Below are positions 16,612 through 24,800 of a stretch of DNA of 64,000 nt, one piece after another. Under the pieces are notes generated by a model, which made no database searches, had not been told where the DNA came from, and was given only the letters and a program-made list of their open reading frames with translations. A program made the translations under genes and the position numbers. Origin of the DNA: JABDIY01 sp963803845 (GTDB taxonomy: Bacteria; Actinomycetota; Acidimicrobiia; Acidimicrobiales; SZUA-35). Positions within the stretch are counted from its first letter, which is position 1, and each line of letters starts with the position of its first letter. The stretch spans positions 1,798,001 to 1,862,000 of the forward strand of contig CAWDNZ010000004.1 of NCBI GenBank assembly GCA_963803845.1, read 5' to 3'.

Positions 16612-16988
16612 CTGATGTGTTTGAACGGCCCACCATCTCGATCCCGGCGGGAGACGCCCCTACCGACCTCCAGCTCGAAGACATCGTGCTGGGCGATGGG
16701 GCCGAGGCAACCGCCGGCATGCAGGTCAACGTTGACTACGTGGGCGTCAGCTGGTCCACCGGAGAAGAATTTGACGCCTCGTGGAACCGCGGCTCCCAGT
16801 TCGCCTTCGGCCTTGGCGCCGGCCAGGTCATCACCGGCTGGGATCAGGGCGTTGCCGGCATGAAGGTGGGCGGACGGCGCCGCATCACAATTCCACCAGC
16901 GATGGGATACGGCGCTGCTGGCGCAGGCGGTGTGATCGCTCCCAACGAGACACTCGTGTTCGTTGTGGACCTCCGCAACATCGGCTGA
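16608..16988 (+). CDS. FKBP-type peptidyl-prolyl cis-trans isomerase
   Basis: A 126-residue cytoplasmic single-domain FKBP, with no signal peptide. It shows VNVDYVGVSWSTGEEFDASW, the FAFGLGAGQVITGWDQGVAGMKVGGRR core with the active-site Val-Ile-Trp, IPPAMGYGAAG, and ETLVFVVDLRNI at the end. It catalyses prolyl isomerisation during folding. ATG 16608 overlaps the stop of the CoxL-like gene by 4 nt, so both are made from one mRNA. The pairing hints that it may help that large subunit fold, but this is inference. Confidence 0.92.
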   Translation: MTDVFERPTISIPAGDAPTDLQLEDIVLGDGAEATAGMQVNVDYVGVSWSTGEEFDASWNRGSQFAFGLGAGQVITGWDQGVAGMKVGGRRRITIPPAMGYGAAGAGGVIAPNETLVFVVDLRNIG

Positions 16989-16996
16989 ACGAGGAG

Positions 16997-17986
16997 CTAC
17001 TTGCGCAGCGCGAATCCCGTGTGGCTTTGACACCATTCCCAGAGACGCTTGCGGCGTTCGGGTGTGTCGCTGTTGCGAGTAGTAGGAAACTTATGGGTGG
17101 AGCGCACCTGACGGTCATGCCAGAAGTCTCCGCTGGATTCCAGTGCGGCCTGGTCGGCCGTGAGCCAGACCATGGTGTCTGCTCCGTCGCGGGGGGACCG
17201 CAACAAGTGGAGCGGTCCGAGGATTTTGGAGAAGCCGGGGAGCGCTTCGCTGACACCGGGGGTGTCCACCCAGCCGGGGTGGAGCGAGTGGAAGACCACC
17301 TGGGTCGGGTCAATTCGTTGGGCCCACATCTCGGTTAGGACAACCTGGGCCCGCTTGGCCCGAGCGTATTGCTGGGCGCCGTTGTAGGAATCTTCGGGCA
17401 TCTCCAGTTGGCTGACGCTGAGGGGTTGGCTGTACATCCCGCCCGAACTCATGGTCAGCACACGACCCGGGGCAGCAGCTTTCAGCTGGGGGAGGAGCAT
17501 GCCTGTGAGTAGGAACGGGGCGGCCACCATCAGCTCGACCGCCAAGTCGGTCCCGTTCTCGGCCAGGCGACGCTTGGGGAACAATGCTCCGGCGTTGTGG
17601 ATCAACGTGTGGATCTTTGGGTTGGCTTCTGCAAGCTGCGTGGCCGCCGCCCGAACGTCGTCCTGCTTGCCCAGATCGGCCAACACGTAGGAGACCTCGG
17701 GATTGCCGGTGGCGGCCTTGATTCGATCGACCGTGGCTTTGGTCTTGACCTGGTCTCGGGCCACGATCACCAACGTGGCGCCCAAATTGGCGAGAATCTC
17801 GGCCCCCTCCTCGCCGATCCCAGAGGTCCCGCCGGTCAACACAACCGTTTGCCCGGTGAGGTCGTACTCGTCGAGCGGCTTCCAGCCGAACAGCTTTCGC
17901 CGGGCGTTCGGTCCGATGCTGGTGAAACTGGGGACGATGGTTGCTTCGATCACACGATCGAGGATCGAGTTAGGGGAGAGACTCAT
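16997..17986 (-). CDS. short-chain dehydrogenase/reductase
   Basis: A 329-residue SDR of the DHRS12/retinol-dehydrogenase-like group. About 45 N-terminal residues precede the Rossmann fold. The cofactor loop is TGGTSGIG, the NNAG-equivalent is HNAGAL, and the catalytic YxxxK is YARAK, preceded by the serine of TMSSGGMYSQ. The late segment LHPGWVDTPGV matches the family. Substrates of this group are lipids or steroids but cannot be deduced here. The ATG at 17986 has a TAGTGT box exactly 7 nt upstream. It converges with the FKBP gene. Confidence 0.9.
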   Translation of the reverse strand: MSLSPNSILDRVIEATIVPSFTSIGPNARRKLFGWKPLDEYDLTGQTVVLTGGTSGIGEEGAEILANLGATLVIVARDQVKTKATVDRIKAATGNPEVSYVLADLGKQDDVRAAATQLAEANPKIHTLIHNAGALFPKRRLAENGTDLAVELMVAAPFLLTGMLLPQLKAAAPGRVLTMSSGGMYSQPLSVSQLEMPEDSYNGAQQYARAKRAQVVLTEMWAQRIDPTQVVFHSLHPGWVDTPGVSEALPGFSKILGPLHLLRSPRDGADTMVWLTADQAALESSGDFWHDRQVRSTHKFPTTRNSDTPERRKRLWEWCQSHTGFALRK

Positions 17987-17993
17987 TGCACCA

Positions 17994-17999
17994 ACACTA
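17994..17999 (-). promoter_or_regulatory. -10 box (TAGTGT) of the SDR gene
   Basis: TAGTGT on the minus strand ends exactly 7 nt before ATG 17986, the recurring leaderless arrangement. Confidence 0.5.
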
Positions 18000-18149
18000 G
18001 GCGATGAGGTCTATGAGCGATTAGTTGACCGATCGATTCCCCTCGGTTGCCCGTATTGAGCTGGGTGTCGGTTCAGCCGCTCAGCGGGTGGTAGCTGCGC
18101 GGCGACATGCGGTTGAGCAGCCTCTCAGGATCTGGCGATCGTGCGAGAT

Positions 18150-19433
18150 TCAGGCATGGGTTCTTCCCTGGTGAGTGAGATGGTTGCGGATCCAGATGAT
18201 CAGGCCACCGAGAAGGAAGATCTCGCTGGAGTAGGTGGCCACGATGACCCCATCGATTCCGTACGGGCCGATGAGCGCCAGGTTGAGAGCCACATTCAGG
18301 GCTCCAGCGACGATGATGAACTGGTTCCTTGTGTTCTGGAATCCGGCACCGGTGAGCGCCTCGCCTGCTAGTAGCCCAGGCAGATGTATGAACGGGATCA
18401 CCGCCATCCAACGGATCACGTTGATGGAGTCGGCATAGCCGTCGCCCAGCACGTCGTCGACCAAAGGGGCAACTGCGAAAAGAGCGGCCCCGGCGGCCGC
18501 TGCGTAGGCCGCAACGGGAAGCATCAGCGTTCTGGCGTATTTCCAGGTTCCGCGCAGCCCATCCTGGGCCCCCTTGGCGAAGAACCGAGGGTAGGTTGCG
18601 GCCAGCACCGCGTACACCGGAGTGGCCGACAGACCCAAGACTCGGTTGCCGGCGCTGTAGACGCCGGTGAGGAAATCGCCATTGGTGGTGCGGACCAGCA
18701 TTTGTTTGTCAATGTCACCGAGAACGATGCCGCTTACTTGAGTGAGGGAGAAGGGAAACCCTTCTCTGCAGATCTGTTTGCTCTCCGCTATGGAGAACTT
18801 GGGGCGTCCCACCACTGAGGCCAACACCAACGAGCTCACCCATCCGGCACTGAGGCTGGCGGCCAGCAACGCCCAACCAACCGCTACGAGTGTTGGCTCA
18901 TCCAACACGAAGAACACAACGGATACGAACACGACCCGCAGCGATGTCCAGAGGATCGTCAGCAAGGCCGATTGAGGGAACCGATCGAGAGCCTGGAGCG
19001 CGGATGCGGCGGGAACGCCAATGGCAACACCGAGAAATTCCGCCATAGCCAACAGCAGGATGGCCTGGGCTCCCATCCGGGGCACGGCCAGGTCTCCCAG
19101 GATCGCCAGAAGTCCCGACCACCCGAGGGCCAACGCGACGCCGGGAAGCAATGCCGCCCCCCACGAGCTCTGGGCCAGCGACCGATCGCTGCTCACCCGT
19201 TTTACCACGATATGAGATGTGCCCAGGGTGACGAAGGCCCCCAACAGCAGGAACAACGCCAGGGCTGCTGCATAGAGACCGTACTGTCGCTCCTCCAGGT
19301 AGCGGGCCAACATGAAGAAGACGACGATCGCACCCACCGTGCGTGTACCAGTAGCCAGGAAGCTCCAGACCGTGTCGTGTTTCAGCGACCGGCGCCCCGG
19401 CACCTGCTCTGTCTGATCCACAGTCGTTGTCAT
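18150..19433 (-). CDS. oligosaccharide flippase family (Wzx/MATE-like) membrane protein
   Basis: A 427-residue integral-membrane protein with about 12 hydrophobic segments, for example TVWSFLATGTRTVGAIVVFF, YAAALALFLLLGAFVTLG and VAVGWALLAASLSAGW. GFPFSLTQVSGIVLGDIDKQML is typical of Wzx/polysaccharide-biosynthesis flippases, which move lipid-linked sugar units across the membrane. The ATG at 19433 opens a normal N-terminus (basic residues, then the first membrane helix). No Shine-Dalgarno or leaderless box is obvious. It lies downstream of a broken sugar-nucleotide epimerase, which suggests the remnant of a polysaccharide or glycan locus. Confidence 0.85.
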   Translation of the reverse strand: MTTTVDQTEQVPGRRSLKHDTVWSFLATGTRTVGAIVVFFMLARYLEERQYGLYAAALALFLLLGAFVTLGTSHIVVKRVSSDRSLAQSSWGAALLPGVALALGWSGLLAILGDLAVPRMGAQAILLLAMAEFLGVAIGVPAASALQALDRFPQSALLTILWTSLRVVFVSVVFFVLDEPTLVAVGWALLAASLSAGWVSSLVLASVVGRPKFSIAESKQICREGFPFSLTQVSGIVLGDIDKQMLVRTTNGDFLTGVYSAGNRVLGLSATPVYAVLAATYPRFFAKGAQDGLRGTWKYARTLMLPVAAYAAAAGAALFAVAPLVDDVLGDGYADSINVIRWMAVIPFIHLPGLLAGEALTGAGFQNTRNQFIIVAGALNVALNLALIGPYGIDGVIVATYSSEIFLLGGLIIWIRNHLTHQGRTHA

Positions 19434-19554
19434 ACCACTGCGGAACGATCGGGGACCGTGATGGTAGGTCCACCCGATGTCGCAGGAGACTTCCCCCGGG
19501 GATCGCAGCTGGGATGAATCCCCTGCCACCTGAACCCGCGACTCGATCTCATGG

Positions 19555-20065
19555 CTAGTTCTGAGCTTTGACTTGCTGTTCGATCCATCGGTAGGTCACG
19601 CGTGCCGTCCTCCAAACAGTTTCTCCCCGCCATATCCATCCTCGGGGTCCGCCGGTAGGCATCTGCCTCTATCAGTGCGGTCACGTTGGGGTCAGTCTCT
19701 TTGGAGCCTTTGTACACACATGCCGACGATGCGTAGAAGACCCGCCCCATGTCCTTGTCGCGTGCGCCATCAGCATGTGCGTGCTGGTCAACACGCTCAG
19801 CATGTATGCCGCTTGTTATTCTCGATGAACCCCATGCCGCCCATGTCGGCAGCCAGATTGTAGATCTGGTCGACGCCGTCGGCTGCCTTCACACAGTCGT
19901 CCCTCTCGTTGAGGTCGAGCACCATGTTTTCTGCGGTTGAGCTCACCCGATACCACTCGGTTCCGGGCCTGCAATCGACGCTGTGCACCTCGTGACCTTG
20001 CGCCTCGAGCCTTTCACGAGGTGCCCGCCAATGAAGCCTCCGCCGCCTGCTACAAGAATCTTCAT
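19555..20065 (-). pseudogene. decayed GDP-mannose 3,5-epimerase-like NAD-dependent epimerase
   Basis: The ATG at 20065 opens with MKILVAGGGGFIGGHLV, the NAD-binding start of a sugar-nucleotide epimerase. One base is then missing and the frame moves to LEAQGHEVHSVDCRPGTEW, continuing to YNLAADMGGMGFIENNK. A second slip leads to MLSVLTSTHML and GRVFYASSACVY (the SSxCVY active-site region), and a third gives PEDGYGGEKLF. After that about half of the protein is gone and a C-terminal piece, TYRWIEQQVKAQN, ends at a stop at 19555. Three frameshifts plus a large internal deletion show it is dead. Its ATG overlaps the stop of the upstream HupE-like gene, so it was once translationally coupled to it. 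Confidence 0.85.
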
Positions 20066-21468
20066 GTTGGATGGTCTCCATAGACCTCGACCAGTACCCG
20101 CTCGTCTGGTTGGGCTGGGTCGATTGTTGGAAGGTCGACCTGGTCGACCAGTCGATTGTTCCGCCGTTCATAAAGCTGGATTCCAGCCGCAACAACGGTA
20201 AGGGCTGCGATCACGAACACCGACCGGGGGAACCGAGTGAACTTCTCGACCATGTTGTTGAGGTTCAGACTCCCGAGGGCAACCTCCACTTCGAAGATCC
20301 GCTCGTACATCCAAAGAAGCGCTACCAGTGCGAGCACGCTACTACCGATCAACATGACCCATCGGTAGACAACGGTGTTTCGCAAGAGGTAGAGGAGTCC
20401 AAAACACACAAGGATCACCGTCGCCTGCCCGATCTCGATCCCCACATTGCGGCCCAACAGCGAGATCAGCTGGGTGTTTCGGTCCACCTCGATGGCTGAG
20501 ACCAGCGATGCGAAGCCCAGGCCGTGGAACAGGCCGAAAGAAAATGCGATCACCCACTCGCGGTTGGGGAAGATGGGACGAAGGTTGTGCAACGCCGCAG
20601 CTGCGATCGATAGAGCGATGATCGATTCCGTGACCTTGGAGGACGGAAGCGGAATGAGGTCCAGGCCGGCCAGGGTGAACGTGATGCTGTGGGCCACGGT
20701 GAACATCGTGACGATCTTGAGTACTCGCCACAGTGAGCGCCCGAAGCTATCCGATGGTTTCCAACTGCCGCCGGTGAAGATAAGCACGCTGGGCAACAAA
20801 AGGACGAGCACGAACAAGATGTGGTCCGGTCCGGTCTTGATATGGTCGACTCCGAGCTCCATGCTGGCGGTGAAGTTCCTCCACCAGCTCCCGTCGCCCA
20901 GATCGACCACCTGGGTCTGAGAGTTCCGGTCATAGGTGAACACGAAGTCCTGGTTCTGACCCTCGCCGTTGTCGAAGACACCTGCTTTCCAATTGTTCTG
21001 GACGATCACCAGCGCATTCTTGTCATCGATCTCATCGAAGAACGGGTTGAAGGTCACGTTGAGCTGGCGGGGCACAGTGGCTCCCGTGATCGCAGCCTCG
21101 TAGGGCACGATGACGTAGTTGATTTCCTGACCGGGCACGTCTTCGAACAGGAATTCCAGGTCTCCGAATGTGAGCTGGTAGTCCTCGATGTCGAGATGTT
21201 CATCGGCGTAGGCAACCAACTCGTCGTAGCGGCTCTCCAGTTCGACCTCCCAGGTCGAGCTGTCGGCATCAGCGTTCAGCTCGAATCCAAGCGCTTCACG
21301 GAGATCACCGAACGGGAAGTCCACACGCCCGGTGAGGGTTGTCTCGGCGACATCCAAGTAGGCGTAGCTGTCCTCAGCGTTGTGGGCCGACGCTGGTCCG
21401 ACGAAGAAAGCCGCCACCGAGGCCGTGACCAGGGCGACGGCAACGAAAATACGACTGATGTGTTTCAT
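20062..21468 (-). CDS. HupE/UreJ-like membrane protein with large extracellular domain
   Basis: A 468-residue protein. It has a cleavable signal (MKHISRIFVAVALVTASVAA, cut near ASA-H), about 190 extracellular residues of beta-rich character, then seven or so membrane helices. The membrane part holds ELGVDHIKTGPDHILFVLVLL, FTVAHSITFTLA and FGLFHGLGFASLV, the histidine-rich motifs of the HupE/UreJ_2 family, related to nickel or cobalt permeases. Metal handling is therefore plausible but unproven. The start has AAAAGGA about 6 nt upstream. Its stop overlaps the first codon of the broken epimerase gene. Confidence 0.83.
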   Translation of the reverse strand: MKHISRIFVAVALVTASVAAFFVGPASAHNAEDSYAYLDVAETTLTGRVDFPFGDLREALGFELNADADSSTWEVELESRYDELVAYADEHLDIEDYQLTFGDLEFLFEDVPGQEINYVIVPYEAAITGATVPRQLNVTFNPFFDEIDDKNALVIVQNNWKAGVFDNGEGQNQDFVFTYDRNSQTQVVDLGDGSWWRNFTASMELGVDHIKTGPDHILFVLVLLLPSVLIFTGGSWKPSDSFGRSLWRVLKIVTMFTVAHSITFTLAGLDLIPLPSSKVTESIIALSIAAAALHNLRPIFPNREWVIAFSFGLFHGLGFASLVSAIEVDRNTQLISLLGRNVGIEIGQATVILVCFGLLYLLRNTVVYRWVMLIGSSVLALVALLWMYERIFEVEVALGSLNLNNMVEKFTRFPRSVFVIAALTVVAAGIQLYERRNNRLVDQVDLPTIDPAQPDERVLVEVYGDHPT

Positions 21469-21868
21469 TCGAATCCTTTTGTGCGAAGCCTCCGATGCGG
21501 CTACGCAGAACAGATTGGATCGGATGCATCCAAAACGCCATAGGGGACCGAAGAATTACCCAGGCGTGGACTCCGTTGCGCCCATGAGGAGGTCAGGTTC
21601 GGGGTGATTGAATTGAGCAAAGGCATCCACCCTGGCCCCAGCCCTCTTTGTCATGCCGCCCGCCAAAGGAACAAACCATTTTCATCACCATTGACCGACC
21701 TAACCCCACGGCCGCCACGATCGGACCACCTCATCGTCGTCGGCTCGGAATGTGGGACCGCTCGATCGTCAGTGGCCGGTCGATATCATCGGGTCACCCT
21801 TCATCGCGTGAAGCTGCTCGGAGCGCAAGTGCTTTCACCCACGAGGGGCTCGGGGTTCGAACGATTCC
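21469..21868. other. 400-bp intergenic region between HupE-like gene and NRPS
   Basis: This divergent region must carry the promoters of both the HupE-like gene and the large NRPS. I see no clear operator, hairpin or terminator. Short open frames here (for example from 21604) lack a ribosome site and do not resemble proteins I know. The AGGA at about 21894, just inside the next gene, may mark the true NRPS start. Confidence 0.5.
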
Positions 21869-24800
21869 ATGGACCATATGGCGGGCGAGATCAGGAATCT
21901 CATGAACATGACGGCTGAAGAAATCCCAGTAGCAATCGGATCCACGTTGGCCCTGAGCCCGATGCAACGCGTGCTGTGGGCGTCACAGCGCCGTCACCCG
22001 ACCTCACCCCATCAGAACATGGCCCTGCTGTCCCATATCGACGGGGTCATCGACTCCAGCCGATTGGCACGGGCCTTCGCCGAGGTCGTGGCCGCATCCG
22101 ACGTGCTACGGACAACGATCAAGGAGACCCGGGACGGCCACCTGGTACGACTCAGCAACGAGCCCGCCACGACCGAGATCATTCAGCTCGACCGCACACA
22201 GGCCCGGAGATGGGCGGCGCAACGGGTGGCCACCCCTCTCGATATGCGACGCAGGGGCTACGAGAGCGTCATCGTCGAGCACCCCGACAACACGAGTTCC
22301 TGGTATCTCGACCTCCACCATGTCATCACCGACGCAACCGCATCAGCTGCGGTGTTCGAGGCCACAGCGGCTGCCTACCTGGGCAACCGTCCCGAGATTC
22401 CGCTGTACTATCCGTGGAGTGCCGCGGTGGGCGAGGCTTCTGATCGCCGCAGCGGGAGGGCGCGTGCACACTGGTCCAGCCGGTCGCCCGCACCGAGGCT
22501 CGGGGCCCTGTATCGGCCGGTGGTCACCCCAGAACCGCTCAGTCGCCGTCTCCAGCCCACCATTCCAGAGGACCTGCGAGTGGTTATCGACTCGCGCCTC
22601 TCGTCCGACTTCGCCGGCCTCACCGAGGATCTCGCGTGGACGTCACTACTGATGACATCCACCAGCTTGTATTTGCATCGGATCACGGGTGCGGACCGTC
22701 TGGCCCTCGGCCTACCGGTGCACAACCGTACCGGCCTTGATCCCTACCTGTTCGGTCCGGTCATGGAGGTCTTTCCGGTGGATGTGGAGGTTGAGGCAAA
22801 CGACACGTTCCGCACCCTTCACAGGCGAGTCGCCAAGGCGGTCATGCAGACGATCCGCCACAGCCGCCCCGGCACCGCTCCCACAGCCAGCGACATCGAT
22901 GCGGTCATCAACGTCATCCCCCGAGGTGGCATTGCGACCTTCGGTCCACACTCGGTGTCGACCGACTGGATCCATTCGGGCGCAACCGACGCCAGTCATC
23001 TCCTTCGGGTGCAGTTGACAACATATGCGGACGCCCAGCCATCGTTGATCCTCGATCTTAACCACGCTGCGGCCGACGACGACCAAGCCTCCAGAGCAGG
23101 TGATCATTATCTGACCGTACTCACCCAGATGGTCGACGATCCCGACCGCCCGATCGGCGCAGGGTCGATCGTGACCCAAGCCGAAGTCGCTCTGTTGGAC
23201 GCATGGGGTGATCGTCGAAGCGAAACCGCCGACCCCCCACTGCTCCCTGAACGCCTTTTCGATTCCGATTCGGGCCTGGCTCGCAGCGCGATCAGCGGTG
23301 AACGAATTCTCCGTGGCCAGGAGCTGCTGGACGAGGTGGCGCGGGTCGGAAGCTGGTTGCGGTCCGAACACCGGATCGGACCCGGCCGTCGAGTCGCAAT
23401 CGAGATGTTGCGAAGCACCGATGCCGTGGTGGCGATCCTGGCCACGATGTGGGCTGGGGGTTCCTACGTTCCGATCGACCCCACCCAACCGGCCGCTCGG
23501 CGTACCGCCCTCATCGCCCAAGCCGGCTGCGAGACAGTTCTCACGGCCCTGCCCGCCGCGTCCGCTGCTCACGCGGGCGCTGAACCCACAGCAGTCGCCG
23601 ACACCGACGAGGCGTATCTGCTGTTCACCTCTGGTTCCACCGGTGAACCCAAAGGTGTTCCCATCAGCCATCGTGGTCTAGCTGACTACGCCGAATTCGC
23701 TCGATCACACTACCTCGCCTCAGGTGAGGCTCCGGTTGTGCCCCTGTTCAGCGCACTCACCTTCGATCTGACCGTCACGAGCCTCTTCATCCCGCTCCTC
23801 ACCGGCGGGACCCTGTTGGTCGTGGCCGACGACGGTGTTCCCGGCCTGCGAGCAATCGCCGAGCGGCCCGACATCACGTGGGCCAAGGCCACACCATCAC
23901 ATCTGGAGATCCTTCTTCAACTCCTCCCCGATCGTCACGGCCTCCACACGTTGGTTGTCGGCGGCGAAGCGTTCGGATCCCGCCTGGCCACCCAACTACG
24001 CGAGCGGCTTCCCGGCCTGAAGGTCTTCAACGAGTACGGCCCCACCGAAGCGGTCGTCGGCTGCATGATCCACCGCGCAAGGCCCGATGAACCTTGGGCC
24101 GATGTGCCGATCGGTCGTCCCGCCCCCGGGGTCGAGCTTCGAGTGCTCGACCGCTACCGCCAGCCGGTTCCGATCGGCTCACCCGGCGAGCTCTACATTT
24201 CCCACCGTGGGGTGACCTCGGGTTACCTCGGTACCGACGAGCCGGGACCTTTCATCGAGCTCGACGGGCACCGTTTCTACCGGTCAGGTGATCTGGTCCG
24301 ATTCGTCGCACCTGGTGTCCTCACCTATCTCGGACGCGCCGACGAGCAGATCAAAGTGGGTGGGATCCGGCTGGACCCCACCGAGGTCGAGCGCCAACTC
24401 GAAGCTCATCCGGCGGTGGTGCGGGCAGCGGTCAGGATGTGGCGCCCCCAGTGGCGCCGGCCCGATCAGCACTGCGTGCAATGCGGGCTACCTTCCAATG
24501 TCCCGGGCGCAGACTTCGACGAGTCAGGGGTCTGCGGCATCTGCCACCAGTACGACCAGATCAAGGGTCATGCGGATGTCTACTTCAAATCCCTCGAGGA
24601 CCTGATCGCAGAACGGGAACGAGCGCGGATAGAACGGCGGGGGCGGTATGACTGCCTCCATCTGTTGAGCGGCGGTAAGGATTCCACCTACGCCCTCTAC
24701 AAGCTGGTCGAGTTGGGCTTCGAGGTCTATGCCGTCACCCTAGACAACGGGTTCATCTCCGAGGGCGCCAAAGCAAACGCCCGCAAGAGCGCCGCGGATC

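Noticed and set aside
21604..21918. 104-codon frame upstream of the large NRPS
   Set aside because: It runs into the NRPS in another frame, has poor codon pattern and no homology I can see.
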